Below, one piece after another: positions 1 to 11,392 of a DNA stretch of 64,000 nt. The notes beneath the pieces were generated by a model. The model searched no databases, was not told the DNA's origin, and was given only the letters and a program-made list of their open reading frames with translations. The stretch covers positions 2,666,001-2,730,000 of the forward strand of contig JAUKUA010000007.1 in the NCBI GenBank assembly GCA_030549175.1, given 5' to 3'. Position numbers and translations under genes: made by a program. Position 1 is the stretch's first letter. Each line of letters starts with the position of its first letter. Source of the stretch: Lasiosphaeris hirsuta. Taxonomy: Eukaryota; Ascomycota; Sordariomycetes; Sordariales; Lasiosphaeriaceae.

Positions 1-2095
1 CGTGCGGACGGTTGCTGACTCTGCTGGCTATCGAGGCAGGACACGCATGTAGCTGGATGCGAAAGACAGGCTCTCTCAGCGCGCAATTGTCTGTTAGGTC
101 GCGCCGTTAGTGTCGGTTCTAGGTTCGCTGTGCTGAAAGCGGGTGCCCTTTGTCGCGGCAGCAATCCAGGGCAATCAATCGCAGGTGCCAGGTCAGGTTT
201 GCGGGGCAATTGGACCGCCAAAAACAAATCAACATAAGAAAAGCCTACGCACCCAATCGAGGACGGCGCCGATGGGCGACTCTGATGCGCCAGCCGGCGG
301 CGAAAGGCAGGTTACCAAAAAGGCAGTGGGAAGTTCTGCAGCCCGTCGTCTTCACGATGTGTCGTGTCGAAATGGCGGGGCGTGGAAAGACGGACCCAGT
401 CTTTTGCAACTAGCTTTGGGCTGTCGAGAGCTCTGTCCCAACCTCGGAGCAGCTGCCGTTATCTTTGCGCAGAAGACACGGGCACATCTCTTGGGCGAAG
501 AAGGACGCGATAGTGCCCGGATGCAATGGTCGACGATAGAGGCAGCGACGGCGAAGATGATGGCAGTCGATGGGCGAGGTCGGATTTTTTTTTTTTGGCT
601 TCGCTTGTTTGGTTGGGCAAGGGTGCGACGGTCGGTTCGGGGAGGTGCTCACTCGACGGAGGATGCAGAGCCGGGGAGGGTGGTGACAGTGGCAGTGGTG
701 ATGCGCATCAGGTCGGTGTCGGGTGGTGTGTGGTGCGTTGGTCCTGGTGCGTGGTAGGTATGGTTTGCAGGGCTCGCAGGGTGCCGAGGTGGGATTGCTT
801 GCCGGCGCGATGATGGGTGGAGAGCAAACAGGGTCACCCACTGGTGATCTCCGGACGGAGGGTTCTTGGGCGACCTGGGCTTGGCTCCTTGGGTCGGTCC
901 TGGGGGGGGGGGGGGGGGGGGCGGACGGTGCAGCGAGTGCGGGTCACGGTGCGATTGAGTACTCCAAGCTGCACTCTGACTGCTGGTTTGCCAGCCTGCC
1001 TGCCTGCCTGTCGGGCTACGGTAGAGGCCACGGAGGTGCTACAGTATAGGTAATCAATGAATCAATAATCCGTAGCCAAAGCGTTGCTTTTTTTTCTTCG
1101 CATTTGTTATTTGTTTCCCTCCCCTGGTTCTCTTCTGCCTCTCCCCCTTCTGCAGTGCTCTTTGGCCTTGTTGGTTTTGGGTTCCAGCCAAAACTTGATC
1201 GGGCTTCCAAGCTCCCCAGCTTTACCCGGGTGGATTGGCAAACGCCCACCCGGTCGTATTAGCGCTGTCAGGCACTTTTGGTCAACTGCGAGCAGGTAGG
1301 AGTGCGGCCCGGGCTTGGGCTTGCCGCCCACCTGCCACCCACCGCAGCAGAACCAGCCAGGCCAAGTCACAACCAGCCTCTTGGCCGCATTCCGAGCGGG
1401 AGCTCGCAACACGCGACATGCGATTGGGCAGGCCTGGGGCTGACGCAAGGTCCAGATGGTCCATATCCTGCTCCGTACTCGTCTCTCGCTTGCACTCAGG
1501 TAGCACAGCGAACGTCACGCTTGCTCCGATCGAGTTGACAAGTACTCAAGTACTCCGTACATTCAGCGCTTTAAACATATGCTGGGGAGCAAGGGACCAT
1601 TGAGAACCACAGCTACGTACTATATTCTTATGAGCTTCTAGTGGCTGTGAGATATCCTCCCCACCATCCCACAAGCCCTTGGCACCCCCGCCACTATGAA
1701 AGGAAGAAAAGAAGCTTCGGTGTGGGATCCAAGAATGCAGCACCTTTCCGGTAGAACCGCTCCGGTGCGTTTAAAAAGGCTTGGCCCGCACCTCCTAGGC
1801 TAGTATTTATATGCCACAATACTACGTACATCGAAGAAGCCTAGCAGCCTACAAATTGAACTTTGCCAACCTCTCATAAGATGCCCGTCCTCGAGCTGCT
1901 TCCCAACGCCAAATGACCGCGCCTTCCCAATGTCCACAGCCAAAAAAGAAACTAGCAACCACATGATTGCACATGGCAGTACGTACTCCCGATGATACCC
2001 ATCATCATATTGGGTCGTGCAGCTTTCTTCTCGACACTGATTGTCAATCATGACTCTGACAGCCAATCGCGCTGCTCTGCCCATAATGCTAGCGC
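1..2095. other. Left-edge intergenic region
   Basis: I find no gene I can support here. The open frames are low in complexity, overlap each other on both strands and match no family I recognise. The stretch holds a T12 run (585-596) and a G20 run (902-921). It lies beyond the 3' end of the coiled-coil gene that ends at 2096, so part of it may be that gene's 3' UTR and terminator. Confidence 0.6.
902..921 (+). repeat. G20 homopolymer
   Basis: Twenty consecutive G residues are followed directly by more G-rich sequence. Runs of this kind are length-unstable and error-prone in sequencing, so the exact count is uncertain. Confidence 0.9.
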
Positions 2096-4334
2096 TCAGC
2101 CTCCATTCAAGTCATTATTTCCATTGACTATTATAGAATGTGCATTCCCGTTAGGGTTGGGCTCAACCCTCCGCCTCTTTGGTGGGTGCTGTTCCTCGTC
2201 GTATCTCTTGGCTGATATCAAGATCACCATTTGGGCCTTCATCGTGGTGAAGTTCTCCTGAAGGAGGTGCATTTCTCCAGAAAGTGCGGCGATGCTTCTC
2301 GGAAGATCTTGAATATCGGTATCTCCGAGTTGATTTTTTATCTCCGCAATAGATGTACCGAGACTGGCGATGAGGACCTTCAAATGCTGAGCTGTGGGGT
2401 AAATGGTTTCCATGTGCCCGATAATATGCTCGGCCATTCCTTTCGTCGTGAGGTTGTTAAATTGGGAATCTAACACCGTGATCTGGTGTTCGAGGGTTTC
2501 CGTCTTCTTGGCTAAGTCATCTCGGTACCCCTTGATGGTCTCCTGGGTGGTCGCGTCCGCTTGTGTAAATCGTTCCAACAGCTCCGCGTGCTCCTGCTTG
2601 ACGCCGTTCAGGGTGGCGCTGACAGACTCGAACTTCTGCTGGAGCTCATCTATCATCGTTCGAGTCAACACATATTCCGGGTGATGCTGTTGGTTGCCCG
2701 TATTGGTCGAGGCACTCCCAACCTTGTCTAAAACATCAAGCCGTTCTCCATGCCTCTTGACCTCACTATCCACCTTGTCGACAACTTCTCCTAGAGACTG
2801 CATCAATTGGTCCTGGAGCTTATCGTTTAGGGCCCAGAGCTCATTTTTTATGTTCTGGAATTGTGCTCCCGAGGCGGGCTGAACGATTGGTTTGTCGACA
2901 TCAAGCTTCTCAACTTTGCTGGAAAGGCCTCCCGTGACTGCTTTCATATCTTCCACGTCACGGGTCAAATTCTCAAAGTCAAAAGTATAATGCTCCGAAA
3001 TACGATCCAGAGCCTCGATATCAAGCCCCGCAAGCTTCTGTTCATGGCCAGAAACCTTACGCCCCTGCTCTTCTACTTTCTGGCCGCAAGCCGAGACAGT
3101 TGTGCGCAGCTCAGTGGCATCTTTGTTTTGCTGAGCAACTTGGCGGGTGAGGTCGTCCACTCTTTGCAACAGTGAGTCGAGATCTGATCGCAAGACTGAG
3201 TTTTCTTGTTTTAGGACCGAGTTTTCCTGTTTCAACGAGGCGACATCGCCAAGTAGAAACTTGCCCTGGCTATCCAAAAGCTCTGCCCGCTGCGTTTCAA
3301 GCAGAGTTTTCGTTTGCTCCTCTTGTTTCGAGAGTTGAAATTGGAATTTGTCCTCTTGTGCCTGAACCTGACTGGCTTGTTTTGCTGTCATGTCTTCGCC
3401 CAGTTTCCGGAGCTTCTGCTCAAACGCGGCATGCTGCTTCTCAAGTGCTGACCTATAGTTTTGCTCTTGCTCTGTAGCGCTGGCTTCGGCTTCGCCGATA
3501 TGCTTCCGCAAGGCAGCCAGTCCTTCCTTAAAGTTATTGTGATGTTGCTGCACGGTGTTCTTGAGTGCTGCTAGACCAGCCTCAGATTCCTTACTCAACT
3601 TGGAGTCCTGGGGACGCGCGCGAGACTGCATGTCAACAAGGGGTAAACCTTGAAGCAGCTCTACGGAGATTCCTTCCGTTAGCTTTTTTATCTTAGCCTT
3701 CGATTTCTGAAGATGGACTTCTAGTTCATCGCGCGACCTTTGATCCAGAATTCGGTATTTATTCTGAAGCTCAGGGAGCGAAGGAAATTCGGCATGCTTG
3801 TTCTTGGTTTTCTCGTATTCCCTTTGTCTTTTTTCCAGGGTCCTGTCAAGGTTTTCCTTGTGAATTTCAAGTTTCGATCGCTCGACTAAGACCTCAGACA
3901 GTTCCTTGAACGATCTGGCAATCGATTCTGCCGGGTTGCCAGCATCAGGGCGCAACGGCGTTGATGAGGTTGAGGCTGCACCGCCTAGTTAGCTTCGAAT
4001 ATCCAGGAAAGGGTGACATGAGCAAACATGTATACATACAAGTAGGAATACCATAATCCTGACGAGAACGGCTGGTGAGTGAGTCATATCTGGTCGGGGG
4101 GACTGTAGCAGAGGGGCCCTTCAGCGGCTCACGATGCGCATCATATGTCCTGGGTGAGGTGCCATAGTCTCGATCGCGGTCTCTGTCGCGATCTCGGTCC
4201 CGCGAGTCGTCTCGACGTCTGGGCTCGTGCCCGTCGTGGCGCCTGTAATCGCGACTTGCATCCGAGACGCGGCGGGTCTCCTCGTGGCCGGTTGGGCGCC
4301 GTGAATACATATCGGAAGAGGATCGGTATGACAT
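2096..4334 (-). CDS. Orphan coiled-coil protein with RD-repeat N-terminus
   Basis: Two exons (4334-4040 and 3975-2096) flank a 64-bp intron with GTATGT donor, GCTAAC branch site and CAG acceptor, giving 724 aa. I do not recognise the family. The first 100 residues are basic and disordered, rich in Arg, Asp and Ser, with six consecutive Arg-Asp pairs. The rest is a long charged helical region (about residues 110-680) dense in Glu, Lys, Gln and Leu, typical of coiled coils, with a repeated QENSVL block near its middle. The C-terminus carries a basic patch, PPKRRRVEP, that looks like a nuclear localisation signal, followed by an Asn/Gly-rich tail. I infer a nuclear scaffold or filament-like role; no catalytic domain is visible. 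It is divergent from RVB2. Confidence 0.85.
4160..4210 (-). repeat. Imperfect hexamer repeat coding Arg-Asp pairs
   Basis: A degenerate hexamer of the CGAGAT/CGCGAC type encodes the RDRDRD tract near the start of the coiled-coil protein. Confidence 0.7.
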
Positions 4335-5414
4335 GGCGTTCCTTCCCTCTATGTAGTGGGTGCGATAGGGACAAACTTAGATGGTTGACAGTCTCCGGGT
4401 GGCGGATACCGAAGGCTAGTCCGGCATGCAGCGTTTCCGGTAACTATAAGAGGGCCGGGCCGTCATAGAATCTCGGTGGCATCGATAGCCGGTGTAGGAT
4501 AAAACCTTAGTTGCAGGTGCTGTGGTGCTAAACGCCGTAGAGATAGCTCACGATTTGCGCCGAGGAATCTATGGAATGTCACCACCAGAAACACGCCAGC
4601 GAGGGTAGCACGGCGAGATGGAGTCGTCTCTATAGTTGTAGTAAATTCGTCGCGGGCCAACGAATAGACCCTAGAAAATGAGTGCAGTCCAGTAGCTGCT
4701 GAGGATGATGTCGCCCCCACAGGCCGGACAGGCGATGTACAGCTGCACGCTGGAGGCGAGGTGAAAGGGTCAGTGGTTTTGGAAAGGTTGAAAGGTGCGA
4801 GACGTCGATGGTCTAGCGAGGCAAGCTGGGGATCGGCTTGGGGTGATGAGATAAGAAATCTCGATAATTTACGGACTGGAACCTGGTGGATTGTATTGAA
4901 TGCAGAAGAACAAATCCATGCATCGCTCAGAACAATGGAAATCGATTTTGAAGAGCATGAAGAGGGTTCAGCTGCCAGATTTGTGGCAGTCACTTGAATT
5001 GGGCAGCGACTGCTAGACCTGGAAAGCGCTAGCAAGCACATTAATTAATAAGACTTTCTTTTGGTGACCTCCAATCTACGCGTCTCAAAAAAACAGAGAG
5101 TGGGGTAGCGCTAACCCGGTTCAGCAAGGACGACTGGGGCAACTGCCAGGTAGCAAACTGGCCAACCACTCACGGCGCTTTTCGGGCAGCTGTTTGCTCG
5201 TGAAGCTTGGCCCGGTGCTTGGAGCTTTGGGCACAGACGTCGTCGTCTTACACAGTATGCCGAGTGGAACCACAGTGTTTTGCTGATTCTCAGCCACAGT
5301 GGCGTTCAACCCCAACGGTTTTGGTTCGGCGCGGCTCACTTTTCTCAGCCTCGCGCGACAATATCTCTTGTCAAAAAACACCCATCCCCAACAGACCTCT
5401 ACACAGCGCGCAAA
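4335..5414. other. Divergent promoter region, coiled-coil gene / RVB2
   Basis: About 1.1 kb between two divergent starts. A 192-codon minus-strand frame (5041-4463) lies here but is Ser/Thr-rich with no recognisable domain, and I treat it as chance or leader sequence. No other element was identified. Confidence 0.6.
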
Positions 5415-6953
<1,539 letters not shown>

Positions 6954-7173
6954 AGAATGGAGGGTGGGAAATTTGGCAGCAGGCGTTATGGCGGTTAAAA
7001 CCTTTGGCAGAAATGGATAGGCGGTGTTTTATCCTGTACACTATGGCGTCGTAGATGCGAGAGAGAGAGAGCACTCGCCTGACGAATTTATTCGCCATCA
7101 GATAACTTGCTTGATATATGCATTTTGAAGCTCTCAGGTAGCGGGTGGGTATCAGGGTGCGTTTTCGGGTCTA

Positions 7174-8622
7174 TCATACAAAGGTTGCTATTTTGGTCCA
7201 GCCGTTCTCGTCTCCCTCCCGTCGGAACTCGACTCCCTCGCCAAAGTAGCCAGCATCCTGCCATGCTTTCATAGTGGGTCCATCGAACGGGCCTTGCTTG
7301 GAGGCTTCATCACGTCCATCTACCCACCTGAACTCCCACATCTTGGCTCCCTTGGCTCCCTTTGATGGTGGCTCCCCATCTTCATCTTCGTCGTGCCCAC
7401 GTGGCTCGACCCAAGCCTCCCCAGTCTCATTGCGATATATACGCGCGAGCCGTTCTCTCTCAACGTCGTAGACATTGGGGTAATCGCGTCCCAGCAGCTT
7501 ATCCGCTGCATCCGTGATGGCGTTAATCGACTCCTTGATCTTGATTTGTTTAGGATCTTCTGGCTCCTTCTTTGCATCTACATCCATTTCATCGGCATTG
7601 ACTTTGAGCTTCTTTTGCTTCCATTTTGGCACCTTCTTGGGCTTTGTCAATCCTCTCCCTAACCTCGCCAAAGCTTCGAGTGCCGTTTCGCCTAGCTCTA
7701 GCCGGAGGATCAGCTCTTTGAGTAAATCACCAGTCAAGATACTGTCGTCCTCGCGTTGCTTCTGTCGTAGCTCCGCGTCCCGCTTTTCTTGTGCCATTGC
7801 AGCTTTCTTGATTTCCTTTTTGCTGAGACCTTCGAGCCAGCGGTCGTGCACAGCGTCAGCGTCAGCCGTTTTTCGGATGAAGTTGCCCGCCTCGTCGAAT
7901 GCGCCCTCTTCATTCTCTTGACGCATATTGAAGGCGTCGATTTTGGGCGCATGCTTCTTGAGACCACCAGCGCCCACCTCCTCGTCTACGGCCTCCTCCG
8001 CGATGGCGGCCTCGACATCAGCCTCGTCTTCGTCGCTGCTCCCACTCTCCTCGCCCAAACGAATCGCGCCGGCGCTCTTGCTGGTTAGATCCTGACCCTC
8101 AATCTGGTTCTCCTCGAGAAAATGGACCTCTTTGCCTTTTTTGACGCCCTTACTCCGACCTACGGGCTTGTCGTCCTCGTCTGCGTCGTCGCCAAACATG
8201 TCGACCTCGTCGTCGTCGTCTCCAGCGCCACCACCAGGCGGGTTTTTAGAGTTGTAATTGTCCATCACATCACCCAAATCGACGTCCTCAGCCTCTTTGC
8301 CCTTCTTCCCCCGCGCTTCCGCCCGCGCGTTGAACGTCTCATTGTCCGAGTCTGAGTCATAGCCATCGATGTTGACAGCGTTGCGCTTCGTTGTCCGCCC
8401 CGATCCGCCGATAACATCTGCGGCGAGAACCTCGTCATCGCCGTCGCCGTCATCGTCACCCGCGCTAGGGGCCAGCGCCGACGGGTTGCGGACGTCAAAT
8501 TTGACTTTTTTTATGGTCGCGGGAGCGCCCGCCTGCTCGTCATCGTTGTCTTCGCCGTGGCGAGCGCGCGCGAAGGCCTCGGATGCCCGCTTGGGGCGCG
8601 CGGCCGCGTATCGGGATGACAT
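7174..8622 (-). CDS. GYF-domain protein, Lin1/CD2BP2 (U5 snRNP-associated)
   Basis: A single exon of 482 aa. The C-terminal 60 residues form a GYF domain: WEFRW, then QGPFDGPTMKAWQDAGYF, which fits the W-x-[YF]...GPF-x4-M-x2-W-x3-GYF pattern and binds proline-rich ligands. The N-terminal 200 residues are acidic and disordered with several basic nuclear-localisation-like clusters. The middle holds EGLSKKEIKKA and a helical LRLELGETALEALARLGRG segment, typical of the CD2BP2/Lin1 family. In other organisms this is a U5 tri-snRNP assembly protein released before the active spliceosome forms; in yeast Lin1 also links to cohesin. It is divergent from UFD1 with a 624-bp spacer. Confidence 0.9.
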   Translation of the reverse strand: MSSRYAAARPKRASEAFARARHGEDNDDEQAGAPATIKKVKFDVRNPSALAPSAGDDDGDGDDEVLAADVIGGSGRTTKRNAVNIDGYDSDSDNETFNARAEARGKKGKEAEDVDLGDVMDNYNSKNPPGGGAGDDDDEVDMFGDDADEDDKPVGRSKGVKKGKEVHFLEENQIEGQDLTSKSAGAIRLGEESGSSDEDEADVEAAIAEEAVDEEVGAGGLKKHAPKIDAFNMRQENEEGAFDEAGNFIRKTADADAVHDRWLEGLSKKEIKKAAMAQEKRDAELRQKQREDDSILTGDLLKELILRLELGETALEALARLGRGLTKPKKVPKWKQKKLKVNADEMDVDAKKEPEDPKQIKIKESINAITDAADKLLGRDYPNVYDVERERLARIYRNETGEAWVEPRGHDEDEDGEPPSKGAKGAKMWEFRWVDGRDEASKQGPFDGPTMKAWQDAGYFGEGVEFRREGDENGWTKIATFV

Positions 8623-9246
8623 GGTGTTGTGGCCCGTTGCTTTCCTTACAGATTGGGCTGTGGACAGTGATCGTGGGGTGGTGGGGGCAAGGGAGAAGCG
8701 AGATGTTGGAACTTGGGATTCAAATGTGGCTACCGAGGAGCTTTGACGTCAGACTTGTGCTTCACTTTCACCCGACGGTGTGGCCAGTGAAGTGCGAAGG
8801 GTGTTCGCTGGTAGATGCAAAAGTCCCTTAAAATGTGAAATATTTATCAATAATAGCCCCAGAAAAGAAATTGGCCCATACACCTAGTGCAAATGTCTGC
8901 GAACCTCGGGCTCATTCATCCAGTTGGCTGCAGAGAGCAGTCGTGACTTTCTCCAGTTGAACGAACAAAGATGCGGCCGTGCGCCACAAGCGCCTCAATA
9001 ACCCCGCTGCCAAGCTTGCCACAGGTTACATACCCAACGACCCCATGGAAGGTTGTTATGTCATCCGCTGTTGCCTTCCACCTGAAGCTTCCAGCTACAC
9101 CGATCTTATTTACCTACCTCCCAAGTTCTAAGGTTAGGTTGTGCACCTTCCCTCCAAATAATAAACTTTGGGCTTCCTCAAGCAAATTCTCCTGAAACAC
9201 CTACACTTGTTCCCAGCTGTGACGCTTTGACATACCAGCACCAGAT
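8623..9246. other. Divergent promoter region, LIN1 / UFD1
   Basis: A 624-bp spacer serving two divergent starts. I see no ORF or RNA gene in it, and no element I can name with confidence. Confidence 0.6.
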
Positions 9247-10578
9247 ATGGTAAGGCTGCATCATCCACTGCTCAGCCAACCCCTCCGAGCATTTATCCCC
9301 TGACATCGTAAGCACAGTTCAACCCATTTGGCGGAGGCGCATTCGACCCAAACAACCCGGATCACCTCTATCAAATGGCCAACAGGGGAATGGGTCGCCC
9401 GAGGGCCGCACAGCGCTTCGATGAGTATTACCGATGCTATCCCCTCGTCATGGCACCTGGTGCCGAACGTCCAGAGCTCAACTTTGGCTCCAAGATCCTG
9501 CTACCACCGTCAGCCCTCGACAAGGTGTCCCGACTCCACGTCCAGTGGCCCATCATGCTAGAGCTCATCAATGGCGAGAAGGGCAAGCACACGCACGGAG
9601 GTGTGCTCGAGTTCGTGGCAGAGGAAGGAAGAGCTTACATTCCGCAATGGGTGAGCTCCCCCTACGACCCAAGACAAGGAGGGAATACAGTGCTAACTAA
9701 CGATGGTTTAGATGATGCAAAGCCTCCAACTCGACGTCGGCGACATGATCCAGATCAAGACCACATCTCTCGAGCTTGCAAAGCTAGTCAAGCTGCAGCC
9801 ACAGTCGACGAACTTCCTCGACATCAGCGACCCACGCGCCGTTCTCGAGAAGGCGTTCCGGAACTTCGCAGCGCTCACCAAGGGAGACGTCTTCAATTTT
9901 GAGTATAATGACGAGGTTTACGACATGGCAGTCCTGGACGTGAAGCCCGAGACGGACAAAATGGGTGTTAGTATGATTGAGACGGATGTTAGCGTCGACT
10001 TTGCCCCACCCGTGGGTTATGTTGAGCCGGCGAGACAGCCACGCGGCAGTGGCACCAGCACACCCCGGAGTGCGCAAGGCGTCGGTGCCGGACTACCAGC
10101 CGGTGGTTTGTTGCACAGCCTAGGTACTATGGCACAGGCAATTAACTACGACGCAATCGCCCCAACCACCCAAGCATATCTGGCCGGCAACTTCTCTGGA
10201 GAGGGTCAACGACTCATTATCAAGAAGGGTAGCAAGGCCCCGACGCCAAAGCCATCGACTCCCGTGGGGGGCGTATCGAGCAACCTCCTGAAAGATCTCG
10301 GACTGCCGAAGAAGCGAATTAACGGGCCGTTGCCATTGCGGCTGGCAACCAACAAGCTGTTTTTGGGATACGAGATTAAGCCGGTCAAGACGGCGGCAGA
10401 CAAGGAGCGCGAGGCAGCAGACGCGAAACAGCCGCATTTTGCAGGGCAGGGCCAAACGCTCAGAGGGGCCGTGAAGAGAAAGGGGGAGGACGAAAAATTG
10501 ACGGAGAAGCCGGAGAAGAAGCCGGAGAAGAAATCCAACGATGTCAAAGGAAGGCGACTAGACGGCCGGAAGACATGA
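9247..10578 (+). CDS. Ubiquitin fusion degradation protein 1 (Ufd1)
   Basis: Three exons: 9247-9249 (ATG alone), 9318-9650 and 9712-10578, giving 400 aa. An in-frame TAA lies just upstream of the conserved FNPFGGG block, so translation must start from the spliced ATG; the donor is GTAAGG and the acceptor CACAG. Intron 2 (61 bp) follows PQW and has a CTAACTAAC branch region. Residues about 18-200 form the double-psi barrel Ufd1 domain (YRCYPLVMAPG, SKILLPPSALDKVSRLHV, MQSLQLDVGD, FEYNDEVYDMAVLDV). The C-terminal half has short Cdc48/Npl4-binding type segments and a Lys/Glu-rich end. The protein works with Npl4 and Cdc48 to extract ubiquitinated substrates, as in ERAD. Confidence 0.95.
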
Positions 10579-11392
10579 GGGGTGCTTAGATGAAATGACT
10601 GCATTGAACGGGGCGTTTAGCTGGGAGCTTCAGGGAATGACTGCACATACATAGGAGAGACACTCGATTGAGAAGTTTTCAGGGGTGGCGTAATAGTACA
10701 GCTCGGCAGAGTAAATAAAAGGCTCAGCAAATCGCAATTCAGGTATTCAAAACACTAGTTTTGTCATTCTTTTATTCGTTGAGATGTGATAGTGTGTACC
10801 ACTTGCTTCAAAGGTGGGACAGGGTCGGCAGCTTCTAGTCAAGGAGCAAGGTGATTACACTTGTCCCTATATACCATTACTCATGCAGTGTTCTTGGGGT
10901 TCTCGAGGCTTGCATCAATTTCTCTTGAGACCACACACAATGGTGCCATGTTGCACAAAGCAAACCAAGGCGACCGGGACTGCCTTCGCGCCGGGCCAAA
11001 CATTTAGACAACCCGCCTGATTAGTATAAAATATCCGTAGAATGCCATAAACTCCAAAACCACACAGACAGCGAGGACGGACCTTTAGAACCCTAACCCT
11101 GGCTCTCAATCTCATTTAAGGTGGGGTCCACTCGGGTGAGCTTCGGGGAATTTTGGGGAGCCCCATCCTGGACAAGGTTCGAATAGCAGCTTCGGTTCGT
11201 CACCCTCAACCCACCATCGATCAACCACTCCTTCGCATTCAGCAGTTTCCGCTCGCGCACGCCTTCACCACCTGCAGTGCGCAACACATCTTCACCCATG
11301 GAACGCTTCTTGCTGCTTCTGGTCAAATTTTCATATTTTAGCTTTCTTCACTGCTTGTAAAAACCGCAGCAGGCCGATAGTAAAGCGCTGCA
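10579..11392. other. Intergenic, UFD1 3' side and F-box gene promoter
   Basis: An 814-bp tandem spacer. It contains a 12-nt telomere-repeat-like motif (listed separately) about 290 bp before the next ATG. No ORF or RNA gene is supported. Confidence 0.6.
11089..11100 (+). promoter_or_regulatory. Telobox-like motif AACCCTAACCCT
   Basis: Two telomere-type units stand about 290 bp upstream of the F-box gene. Motifs of this form bind Myb/Tbf1-type factors in fungi. Function here is inferred from sequence and position only. Confidence 0.35.

Noticed and set aside
143..841. Overlapping frames of 204, 143 and 95 codons at the left edge
   Set aside because: Low complexity, mutually overlapping on both strands, no conserved segment.
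4463..5041. 192-codon minus-strand frame between the coiled-coil gene and RVB2
   Set aside because: Ser/Thr-rich, no recognisable domain, opposite frames equally open, and located where two promoters are expected.
11089..11100. Interstitial telomere or chromosome end
   Set aside because: Only two repeat units, surrounded by ordinary single-copy genes.
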